Shown in pieces: positions 12,058-23,531 of a DNA stretch of 25,357 nucleotides. The notes under the pieces were generated by a model. The model was not told the origin of the DNA, ran no database searches, and saw nothing but the letters and a program-made list of their open reading frames with translations. This DNA is from Lingula anatina (taxonomy: Eukaryota; Brachiopoda; Lingulata; Lingulida; Lingulidae): assembly GCF_001039355.2 (NCBI RefSeq), contig NW_019773536.1, positions 1 through 25,357 on the forward strand. Direction: 5' to 3'. The position numbers and the translations under genes are program-made. Numbering within the stretch: position 1 is the first letter of the stretch; every line of letters begins with the position of its first letter.

Positions 12058-12360
12058 TACACTATATTCAAATCCATTAACAACTTACGATCTATAAATA
12101 TTTTTAGTCATAAGATTCACCGATTTAGGCTCTTGATGAAAACAAACTGGCGTGACATACACGTATATAAAAAGTGAAACACGGTGTGTCACATGAGACC
12201 TTACATGTGACTGCAATTCTTAGAATAAATGAGACACCTTGCCACTTCCATTTTTTTATGCGCCAGGTTCTTGTTGGAGATCGTTAGATCCTTTGATGTG
12301 GTAATCTACAAAGCTACACGGGAATGTTTGTGCCAATGGAAAGACATCGCTTGATTTGGC
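12058..12360. repeat. Diverged repeat unit, copy B
   Basis: Aligns by eye to copy C over most of its length: gtgtcacatgagaccttacatgtgactgc against gtgtcacacgagaccttacgtgtgactgc, then ccaggttcttgt..., then tgccaa(t)ggaaagacat. B and C are about 346 bp apart. No open frame is shared between copies, so this is a non-coding repeat. Confidence 0.75.
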
Positions 12361-12403
12361 CATCGTTATGTCGCCCATAGATATGCTTTATGCGATCACT
12401 CAT

Positions 12404-12850
12404 TTATGCCATATCCAAACCCGTTGACAAATTGACGACCTATAATCATTTTAAATCAGATTAACAGATCTGTACATCTTACTTTTAAAAAGCCACATAC
12501 ATGTATATTAAAAGTGTAACAAGTTGTGTCACACGAGACCTTACGTGTGACTGCTTTTCTTAGAATCAGTGAGACACTTCGCCACTTTTTTCTATGCACC
12601 AGGTTCTTGTCATAGATTGTTAGATCCTATGGTACGAAATAATCTACAAAATAACACGGACATGTTCGTGCCAGCGGAAAGACATTGGCTGATTTGTTTT
12701 TAAAAATAACAGTCCATCCAATTCCTCTTTTGGTTAGTAATAGGATGTTATGGTATGTTTTACGGCAGAATATACTAGGGATAATTTCTTCACTACAGAG
12801 GTTTACTACGTGAATGCTAGTATTCCGTCGAGCTGCACACACAATCAAAT
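12404..12850. repeat. Diverged repeat unit, copy C
   Basis: Homologous to copy B in its first about 290 bp and to the 3' portion of copy A beyond that (ttggttagtaataggatgtt...ggcagaat). It is the most complete uninterrupted copy and provides the unoccupied site for the insertion in copy A. Confidence 0.7.
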
Positions 12851-13486
12851 ACGCACATAGAGGTTATACTTATAGTCAAACGTATTTGTAGGTCAAAAAT
12901 ATCAATGAATACGAATCACAACGATGTCATATAATATTGCGCCGTAATTACTTCAATCATAGGGTAATTTCCCACATCTCGATCGCATTATCTCGCATAT
13001 TTCTAGTCTTGTGTGGCGCCACACACGGCTTTATTGCCTGCCCTCTACCAGGCTCGTGACCACAGATTGATTTTTCACTAAATATTAACAGAAATGTCTC
13101 TGGCTAATTCATGGTACATATATCCAATGTGGCGCGTTGGAGAAAAGTTCCCATAATTAATCTGTAGCCTCGGTGCCGGCTAACAAGGATATCCCCTATT
13201 ACTTTCTGAGGCGGAACAAATTCCCCGATTCATGTCGTTCAAAGGTGTGTCAGTTCTTTGTTGTAATGTATGAATCCCAGGATAGTGGTTCAAAAGAAAG
13301 AATTATAGAAAAGTCAGCCAGAAAGACGGCTGGAACGTGTAAATTTTATTCTCAACCTGAGGATTTGCATAACAATGTTTTTTTTTTGGTCTGCTGTTTT
13401 CAGGTGAAAAAATAAAGAATCTAGAAAGATTAATCAAAGAAGCATAGGAATTAAGGAGTTACCAGATTTACCAATGATAGCATATT
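12851..13486. other. Non-coding stretch, nothing firm
   Basis: An open plus-strand frame at 13173-13415 is slightly protein-like but ends in poly-T low complexity and shows no family motif. It is not called as a gene. Confidence 0.4.
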
Positions 13487-13525
13487 TATTTAAATTGTAT
13501 TGTACATAACAATACAATTTAAATA
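13487..13525. repeat. Perfect 17-bp hairpin, 5-nt loop
   Basis: TATTTAAATTGTATTGT-type left arm at 13487-13503 is exactly inverted at 13509-13525 around the loop ACATA. AT-rich cruciform-forming sequence, about 0.9 kb past the ankyrin gene stop; no terminator role is implied in a eukaryote. Confidence 0.9.
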
Positions 13526-14405
13526 TTACAACAAAGAATTGACACACCATTGCTGCCTGAAACGTTCACAGCTATTATGAAATTAACTATCACTGTCACA
13601 TGAACCAAATATCAGCAGCATCATTTACCTAAATTCGCCATTTTTGAAAATAAAAGACACATTAGTCAAATGCAGTGGGATCATTTATTCCAATACAATT
13701 TGGTATAATTTGTATAAAAAGTGGTTAAACATATAACTATTTTCAATCGTTTTAAAAATGGGTATCACAGTTGTATGGCATATTATGCACACGTTTTTGT
13801 AATGATAATAATAATAATTCTTGGCAACAATCCAAAATCTCTGACTTCCGTGTGATAAACTAAAGCTTGTTCTGTTCACACTTAGAATATTTCAAGTCAA
13901 AAATCGGTCTCAATTGCCCGATTAGACGCCCAGATTTCAAAGGGATTCCTATTTACCTCAGCAATTTTGGCCTTCTAATGTTCATTCGATAGCCTTGGTG
14001 GACCCAAGGACAGCTTCACAAAGTGAGTTCAATCAAAAATCGTTCTACGTTCAGACTGCTAAATACTGCTCTCAGACGACCAGGTTGCGTTTCACAAAGC
14101 ATCAAGAAGGCTGCGCGCCCACTTATTTTTGTCTCTGAATGACTTTATTTCTCTCACTGATGACTATTGCTCATTTAGGTACGTATACTTCATTTATCGT
14201 GGTTTAAGTTTTTTCTGTTTTCTCATCCAGAAGCTTATGTCTAGTAGTCGGCTGTCTGACATCAGCAAGTTTAACTACGACCAAAAACTTTGTGAAACAT
14301 TTTCTCATTTTGTGAAATAAAACGCCTGTCTTTAGTTAATACCTGTATCCGCCTTAATTTCGTAACCTGGTGGACATATATTACACACCAAATATTATAC
14401 TTTTA
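13526..14405. other. 3' flank of the ankyrin gene
   Basis: Contains the probable 3' UTR and poly(A) region of the minus-strand gene (see 14144-14149). Otherwise AT-rich with no recognised feature. Confidence 0.45.
14144..14149 (-). terminator. Candidate poly(A) signal (AATAAA on minus)
   Basis: The plus strand reads TTTATT, so the minus strand has AATAAA about 257 nt downstream of the TAA at 14406. It would give a 3' UTR of roughly 280 nt. The hexamer is common by chance in AT-rich DNA, so this is only a plausible site. Confidence 0.35.
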
Positions 14406-14549
14406 TTATAGAATTCCGCACGAAGTGGCCTTTTTCGCCGCATTTCTCCATTTGGCCTGAATGTTTTTACTCCTCATGTTCTTCTCCAGAATATCTGCCA
14501 CCTTCAGGTACTCAAATTCAATAGCGATGTCGTATGGCATTTTGCCGTC
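14406..14549 (-). CDS. Terminal coding exon 12 with stop
   Basis: This is 47 codons plus TAA (14408-14406), with acceptor CCTTTTAG. It begins DGKMPYDIAIEFEYLKVADI, the start of a last repeat (P-Y-D-I-A replaces P-L-H-L-A). It ends in a basic tail, ILEKNMRSKNIQAKWRNAAK then KATSCGIL. The tail has seven Lys/Arg in its last 25 residues and no recognised sorting motif. Confidence 0.92.
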   Translation of the reverse strand, partial: DGKMPYDIAIEFEYLKVADILEKNMRSKNIQAKWRNAAKKATSCGIL

Positions 14550-15098
14550 CTAAAAGGAAAACAGATTTATCTTTACTGATCGACATTTATTGGTTTCTAA
14601 TGCTAAAATAACACACTCCTAACAGTGGTCTGTTTATTACTATCATTACTCTCAAAGGAGATGGATGTTTGTATTGACATTACGCGTTCCCAAATAACAG
14701 GACAAAGTCAACATTTCAATCAGCCGGATATAATGCGTGACGGCTATGGACAACCTCAAATCAATTCAAAATATTTGAAACTTAAAGACTGTCGAGGAGT
14801 CAAATACTGCGAAAAGTTGAAAAAAAGAAAGAAAAGGAAGCGATCGTACCAAATTCTTCAAACTGGAATCAGCTCCCAGTTCCAATAGCTTTTCAACAAC
14901 ATCTGGTAGGTCGTTGAAGGCTGCTAGATGCAAGGCTGTGTCCCCCTCCTGAAATAATATATTTCGAGTTACAACTATATCAAATACTATCTAACAACGT
15001 AAGGTGCCAGCAAGGATTAAAAGGTGCCAGCAAGGTAGCAAAAGTGCTCCTTTTGTGACGATACATTCACTGATATTCTTAAAGTTTTTTCTTAGCCC

Positions 15099-15135
<37 letters not shown>

Positions 15136-15190
15136 AATAGTGATATACCTTTCTCTCGTAACGTAAACATTTGTATTGTAATGCATACGA

Positions 15191-15229
<39 letters not shown>

Positions 15230-16210
15230 GACAGACATACACACAGACAAAAAGACATGCCTTCTCTGTCTTGCTATTAACGGGGGCGCCATTGTTGACC
15301 AGCCACTCTATCCGCCCAGGTCTGTCGTCTGCAAACTCGGGTGAGATAATGGCTTCGAGGATCTGATCAAGGCCGTACTACAAAAATAAAACAAAATACT
15401 TTGGAGGGATTTTCATTGGAGTGCTGGATTTCTTAAATGTTCAGTTCTGACACTGCTTCATATTCAAACCTCTTCCAAATAGCTTTATTCTCAATGTTCC
15501 AAACACAGGCAAAGGTTTCTGAGACACTTTTACCAGGGCAGACATACATGTACATGTATAACTGTAATCGTAACAAGCCCAAGAGAAATGGTATATTTTT
15601 CATTGTTTCTAATGTTAATGTTGATGCTATCTTAAATCGATAACATACATCGATGTTGAATGCAATTCCAATTCCATTTCACTGGGGATTGTCAAATACA
15701 TTGCGACGGCGGTTCCATCTCAGTTGTTCAAATGTCTTCAATACAAAAAGTGGGAGAAAGGAATTTCTCATGCACACAATAATACTCAATTTGACCTATA
15801 GATAAACCTGTAAATTTTTTAACACTTCTACATCACCATCTAAATGGACTTACACTCTCCGCTTCTTCACCAGTACTTTCAGTCGGTTCGTCAACCTCTG
15901 TAACCGGCTCCTAGAAAACGATACGCCAGAAATTAATACTAAACATGAATATAATGTGAGTCATACAGTTCTTTAAAAAAACGAATAAAAGATAAAAATG
16001 TAACACTTTCAAATATGATATTTTGTTGATAAAATATAGAGAAATGACTGTCCTTTTTTTCGTCCCATCTAATGTTGTTCATTGTCTTTTTATTGGTGTG
16101 GTTTATTCTCTGAAGAATGAACAGATGTGCAGCTTTTTCCATCATGACCTTGAAACGGTCCATATAGCTGATTGATTTTAAGAGTCCTGTCTTATATGCT
16201 TAATGTACAA

Positions 16211-16245
<35 letters not shown>

Positions 16246-16799
16246 GACAGATTATGTTTGCTTGAACGCCACATGCAAGAAGCAATTCAGTACAAAACAT
16301 TAACATCTTAAGTCTTTTGAGACTTAATAAATAACAGTGAATATAAAATCAATTTAAAAGGCACTTACTTTATCTTCCTTTAATTTAAGTCCCTTATTGA
16401 TAAAACATATTAATCTTTGAGACCTAACCAACTATAAAGAAATGCATTCCGCTTGAGACCAATAAAAGCTTTGGCCATGAACTTTTTCCAGAGGGATCTA
16501 CTTGAAAGATATTGCCTTTTTTCCTCGGTGAAGAATTAATAGGCATCGGACGGATACACTCAATTTACACCGAAAACAATTTTCTTATAAATATTCCCTT
16601 CGGTGGTGGATAAAGTACCTCAGTTTCTGTAAGATGGTTAATTAAATATAAACAGTACCTCAGAGTATAGGATAATTGAATACGATGATGTTTTCTGCTA
16701 TGTGGCATTCATCAATATACGCGTTTAACATAGCTTCTGGACAAACGGGTGCAGCCAAGGCCAATACTCAATGGCATAATTTTATCATATCAATCACGC

Positions 16800-16846
<47 letters not shown>

Positions 16847-19800
16847 GGTCCGTGCTAACTGATTTTTATTTTTATTCATCGTCTCTAAAACCTGCCAACA
16901 GTCTACCTCAATATGTTTTATTTATGAGTAAATCATGTACCTTTTTTTTATTGACAGAAGGGAACAGTTTCACGAGACATCTTACTTTATAGGGTGGTCT
17001 GGTTTATGACGAATGCCACACCATACAACACAAAACGTCACAAAATTACGTTACAACATCGTTTGTATCACATTTGATTTTCCTATTATCTTTTGTTAAT
17101 TGAAAGGCATCGTTAAAGTGACAGAAGGAACATTTATCTTTGTTACCTGCCAATGGGAAAGTCAGAAATAGAAAATTCTCATATTCACCAATCTTTCTAC
17201 CGCATCCATCCGTAGTAATTCGATAATGTCATCGTATTGCCTTTCTTCAGCCAACATCATGGCGTCTTTGCCGTCCTGAAATGCGAGCAAACTTTACATT
17301 ATAGGTTCTTTTGTAATTTATCATAACAGATCAAAACCCACCTGAGATTTAGAGTGCATTCCCATAGGTTTAGGGCGTATTTCCAGACATTTAGATCAAT
17401 CTAGCCCCGTCGGGAGTCTCACTAGATTACTGTGAGATAATCCGGCTTAAATGTCCGTCCCGCCTACTACAAGCTGTAAGGGGGTAATTAACTTTTGTTC
17501 CCGCTCGGCTGACAGCTATTTAGCGTGAACCCCCAGGGAGTTAGGTCGATCTAGTTGGATCGATCTAATCTCTGGGAATGGGGACTTAGATATATCCATC
17601 TAGATCGACCTTACTCCCTGGGGGTTCCTGGGGGTTCACGCTAAATTGATGTCAGCAGAGCGTGCACGGAAATTAATAACTCCCTTACAGCTTTTAGTAG
17701 ACTGGCTAAGCTGACAGTAATCTACTGAGACTCCCCACAGGGATAGATCGATCTTAAATCTGTGGGAATGGGGTCTTAGCCAACTACAAAGAAATACATT
17801 CCACTTGAGACCTGTATAAAATGAATACCCAATCATTGTAAACTCTAAAAAAAAAAAGCTAATAAAAACAAATGTGAAGATGTGCAATGTTGACACGTTA
17901 ATTTAAAAATCAGTATTTGAAATATGAATAAGAGTATGAATTGCGGTTTATTTTGTTGTCTAATTTTTTCAACCCTGAACTGAGACGGGAAATAAGCTTG
18001 TTTCCTGGGACTATACAACGTCTTTCTTTTATAAATAAAGAATGATATATCATATTTCACATTTACCAGGTCCTGGACCGTCTTGTCGGCTCCCACTGAG
18101 AGGAGATACGCTACCAGCTCCTTCATGGCGCCACCCTCCCTAAGGTGTGCCATCTTGATACAGAGATTTAATGCCGAGTCACACTCCTGCAAGTTGAGAC
18201 ACAAAAGGAACACAATGACCTTTGTAAAAATTTTTTCTTTTTTGTAGAAATTTCAACCATTTTTCGTTGATCACCAAAATCTTTTGATTTTTTTTTCATA
18301 ATATAGTATTATAATAAAGGGTGTGTGGTTTGTAAAGGAACAGGACTGCCAGCGCGAAGAGGTGAAGATTGCTAAATTTCAATCATAACGATAGAAAATA
18401 AGAAATTTAGGGGTTGAAAACGATTTTCACCTTTTACTCTATGTGTCTATTTACTTTGCTCAGGCCCAATGGGTGAACAACGGATCCTGATTTTTTTTAA
18501 TCACGCCTTAAAAACCACAAATTATTGGGAAATGGTATCCAGTGAATTGTTTGTGATGCCAGTCCGATTAATATTCGGAATCATCTCGTATGTACACGAT
18601 CCCATTGATGGCCATTTCACTCACATAATCCAGGAGGTTGACCTCTGCCCCTGTCTCCACCAACAACTCCAGCATCTTCATTTGGTCCAATTTACAATGG
18701 GTAATGACGTAATGTATTGCACCGGCGCCGTGCTGTATTAAATAGATCGATATATTTTACAGATGCGAAATTTTAATATTCAGGTGAAATATATAGTTAG
18801 TCTACCCCCCTCCCCACCCCCACCCATCCAATCCCAGGAAAACTTGTTGCTTGTTGGATAGGAGTTAAGTCCGCCATTTTGTTTTTTCCCCACCCATCAC
18901 CTCAGACCTCATAGATACGATTATGAATTTTATTGATACGACCATGTTCAAATCCTCCATTCCACCGCTCAATTGACAGTTAAATCAACAACAACATATA
19001 CCTTGTTGATGTAATTCAAATACGTTCCTCCCTGTGCCACGGCTCTTCGTATTTCTTCCTCCGTGCCAGAAATCACGGCTCTTACCAAGCGTTCCTGAAA
19101 TGCAATATTAATAAAAGGATTGTTCATTTTTTACAACACGAATTTCATTCAACTACAAGTTGTGTCATTTAGCGCTTGATGGGGGGTGGGGGGGGGGGTG
19201 GAGCGGGGATGGAAGGACAAATCAAAATTCACCCCGCCCCCACCCCTTTCCCAATACGCAAACTACTCACATGTACTAAATATGGTCGTATTCATGGGCT
19301 TATCGAAAATAATTTATCATTGCCGTTTTATGACCACTTACAGTGTGACATGGGTGATATGAAAAAGCAATTAATGAATCGTCAAAAAAGACAAACTTTG
19401 GTTCACAACGACGTTTCCTCTATCTCTCTAATGTCTCTTTCGTTATTCGCTAAATTGATCTTTGAGATGATGTTTCCTGTTAGTCAGAGACACCATAGTC
19501 AAAGAATATATGAAGCAGTGCATTAGGGACACCCTGGTTCCCAAAGGTTCCTGGAACATTGCACCCATACTATCAGCATGACTCTGCCGTTTCCAGTAAG
19601 GGCAGGTGCGTGCTGATAATGCACATGCCGATCCAAGTAGTCTAGGGACCTCTGAAGCTCAGGTCGATAAGCCGCAAAGAAGCAGAAACCCATTTGAAAT
19701 ATGTTCTGTTGGGTGTTTATGATACAGAATTAATTCTGCTTATTGAATATTGTGGTGAAAACCACACGCAAGATGACAGCTACACGTGTGGAAGTTCTTC

Positions 19801-21009
19801 ACAAGGCTTACAATGCGCGTTCGACCTAATGCAACTAAGTTTCTGCGACCCTCCCCCCTTCACCATCAAGATATTTATGCATGTATCATATCCAAAACCT
19901 ATAAATTCTCAACTTCTAATTTTTACCGGTACGGTCACGAGCGAATTTCACCAGTCTCCATTAATTTACATGTACAGCACGAGATTCACTACAAAAAAAG
20001 GAAGCTTAGACCTAAAAAATGAGTTTATTGATCGCAATTCTGTGAATGGTTTTAAGTATACTATACCTTGGTGAATAAGGGAAATGGGATGAATGATATG
20101 TCGAGGAAAAAAGGATATTTACTATCAATAGGTATTTCGCTCATCGTGCACATTTAACAGAAAATGAAGGAAGCCTTCATCCTATGCTCAGTTATTTCAA
20201 ATAAAGTTTGGCTTCATTGGAGCCAATACAGTGGGTATTGAAAGGAAGTGGGTATTGACATCAAGACTTCTCTCCATCGTGTGTCTTTTGTGATATTGCA
20301 TTTCCATGTTTTATGGGGACGAGGAGGGTGAATAGGGCTGAATTACAGATTGAGGTAATTTAAGTGAAAAAATATTAACATTGTTATTAACACATCATGA
20401 GGAACGCTACAACTTCTTTTTATATACATGTATCTACACTAGGATGCAACAGAAGATTATATTTAATCCTATAGCTACATAAGTTAATGCAGCTTAATAA
20501 AAAGTCCCATTACAAATTTCAAGCCCAAATAGATAAAACAAAGAAAGAAAAAAAAAACACTCATTTCTAAATCTCACCCCTAATTCATCACGGCGTTTCT
20601 GTTCAGTCTTCTCTATGGCTTCTTCGATGGAAACAGTCCCGTCCAACACAGCACAAATATCCACAAGTCCTTTTTCTACGGCTTCGTCGTAGGGGGACCG
20701 TAGTTTCTGGAACAAACAGAAGTTAAAACCGGGTAAACACACAATTACACACTAAAGACTCATTATCCATATTAGAGCAATAGCTACTGCTAGCACAAGA
20801 GGACTCAAAATATTGTAAGGATGCATAGGGACCCTTCACAACCATAGCGCTCTTAATAGGGCGCCGTGGAAATTAAGGACACCCATGCGCCTCTTTAACA
20901 GGTTTTGAAGTTATGTTTAAACTTATCATGAAGATGACAATAAAGTAGTTTTGAAGTTAGTACTATATGTGGTGTACACCCATCATTCGGTTATGGAGAT
21001 GCTGCTGCT

Positions 21010-21052
<43 letters not shown>

Positions 21053-23490
21053 GGATTACTATACAACCTATAGCTAGCCGTTTTCAATCGATACCTTGTT
21101 TCGTATTTCAGGATCTGCGCCCGAGCTGAGCAGTTTGACAAAGATATCAACCGCTCGATCTTTTGATTTATTTCTCGCCGCTAAATGCAGACAGGTGTCG
21201 CCCCCTATAGTCGTTGTTTGATTAACGTCTGCGCCTCTCTCCAGCAGAATGTCTATACAGGTTTCCACGTCAATGCCACTCCCTTGAACAAGATCGTGTA
21301 GGGGTGCCAGCCCTGACTGAAAATGAATATTGAATGGAAGATCTCTTAGCTGAATTACATATTTACAGATGAAGCAAAGGACGTTAATTTCAAGTGAAGC
21401 TGATATTTTATGCTCACCCCAGGTCCTTTTAATGCAGCATCATAAATGTCATTCTTCTCTTCTGCCATATTACGTACTAAATAAAACACGCCATTGGCAA
21501 ATTCAGCATTTTGCCAGGAAGGGGGGGGGGGTAATGAACGATACAAAAATTTCCTCAGCAAATGTAAAACATTAGAAGAGAACAGTTTTACATAATATTT
21601 TATATATGTAGGCACAGGGATCGAAATATTGCTTCAGTTAGTCTCGTGTCGCTTGTTTCACTATTAATTTTTTTTTTGGGGGGGGGAGGGTATTTTGAAG
21701 CTAATTGGACCGCGTATGCACCCACCCATATTATGTATTGCATATCGACAATATATGACTTGAAAAGTCTCTAAGCAACATGGAATATATTTCCGAATTA
21801 ACAATTGGGGTTGATACTCAAAGTCGAAACAGAAATTAAACATAAGCGTAAAACGTTGAACATTGACTCAGGGTGCGATTACATCACCTTATACATAACG
21901 CATACATTCAGTAACAGCCATAAAACTTTGAATAAAAACAGCGGTTAAACGTGTTCAAATCTTGGAAAACGCTCCTCACGTGCACATGTTAGACCGACAA
22001 GGATCTAAGTAGTCAACTAAATTACCATAAAATCGCAATTTGCGCCACTCTTTTGAACATAATAAGTCGATTTACAGCAAAATGTGTTAAAGTCCTGAAA
22101 ACTAACTTGCAGGTTAAAACACTCAATTTTCTTTATATGAGCAATAAATTTACGAATTGTGCTTTATGTCGCCGCGGAATGTCGCGTACCGAAATTCACA
22201 TACTGCGCAACGCCCTCTCTCCTTTGGACTCGTGCTTGAAATGGTTAATAAAGAATATAATTACATTATATTACGCTTAGCGACGTGACTTTCCGGAAGA
22301 CGTCTAATCGTGATATATATAAAAAAGTGAAAAGCTTTGTTATTCTGTCATTTTAGGCTAGATACGACATTTCTTCACCCCTGGACGCTTAGCAACAACG
22401 AAAAATATAAATAGTGATTGTGTATGATTCATACGAGCTCTGTCTTTACAAATTAATTCAATAGGCAAAAATACATATATAGGCATGTTACAAAACTGAA
22501 TAACAATTAAAGATATGAATAACTGAATAACAGAAAAACAAAAAATAAACCAAAGTTGAATACCAAAAAATTCAGTATATACATGTATAAATAAATACGT
22601 AAAATAGTCGAACAATTAATGAATATGTAAAATTTGTATTTGCCCAAGGTTAAGGTCACTACAGTTAAAATACATATTAGAGTATATCTATATCTCTCCC
22701 ATAATTAGTCCACATATGCACGGATTTATATCAAGACCGACGCACACTATGACGACTATGCTGAACTATCAGTTACACGAGGTATGAGCTGTTAACTCAG
22801 TGAGTGCGTTTTGATTAAGGGTCTCGTCTTTGGTAGACAAAATACACAAGTACGAGACCAAGGAGATAAGCTGCAGGTTTTGGTGGCAGGGATCAGTAGC
22901 TGAGCTCATTACTTTCAGTGTGCGGCGGTCTTTTGGTAGCGTACCTCGTTTGGTTCAGTGGGCGATCCACCGTTCTTGAGCACCTCTTGAATACCAAGAG
23001 CGTCCGCTTCTCTGCAGCAGGAGAATATCGTTCGCTGAAAGATTGTCAAATAATAATAATAATAAGAAGAAGAAGAAGAAGAAGAATAAAGTTATTTAAG
23101 TACATCGCTGTAGCAGTTAAAATATATTGCAAATTATGGCTTGACAATAATATGGATTATATTTCATAGATCTAGTAAGTTTATCGAAGTGACACTGGGA
23201 TTTTGTTAAAAAGCGCCACAATGCTACTACAGTGGATAGAGTAGACGACGTCAATATAACTGTACATGTGACGTGTAAGTGATGGACGTAAAAATTGTGT
23301 AGTTTTGTCTCGTTTCGCTTGTAAAACTGTTTTCTCTTACTGCGCCACAATCCCCCCTCCCCAGATTCACAACTGAAAAGAATCTTTCTGTGGTTTGTCA
23401 AAAGTCACTGCAATTAGTAGTTATAACGTTTTGCATTTACTCCCAGTTAATTTTACTAAAATAAGATGGACACAGGCAAGCGCCCACGCT

Positions 23491-23531
<41 letters not shown>

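Noticed and set aside
15004-15366. Plus-strand open frame of 120 codons
   Set aside because: It runs through (CT)n and (CA)n microsatellites and is antisense to the well-supported exon 15261-15377.
16613-16670. Additional possible microexons ending in CTGAG|GTAC (two sites)
   Set aside because: Lengths do not keep phase for the nearer site, acceptors lack pyrimidine tracts, and the joined frame works without them.
18469-18741. Plus-strand open frame of 90 codons
   Set aside because: It is antisense to ankyrin exon 18625-18732 and shows no independent motif.
19694-20074. Intronic plus-strand frame of 126 codons
   Set aside because: Random-looking composition, an overlapping alternative frame, and no recognisable family.
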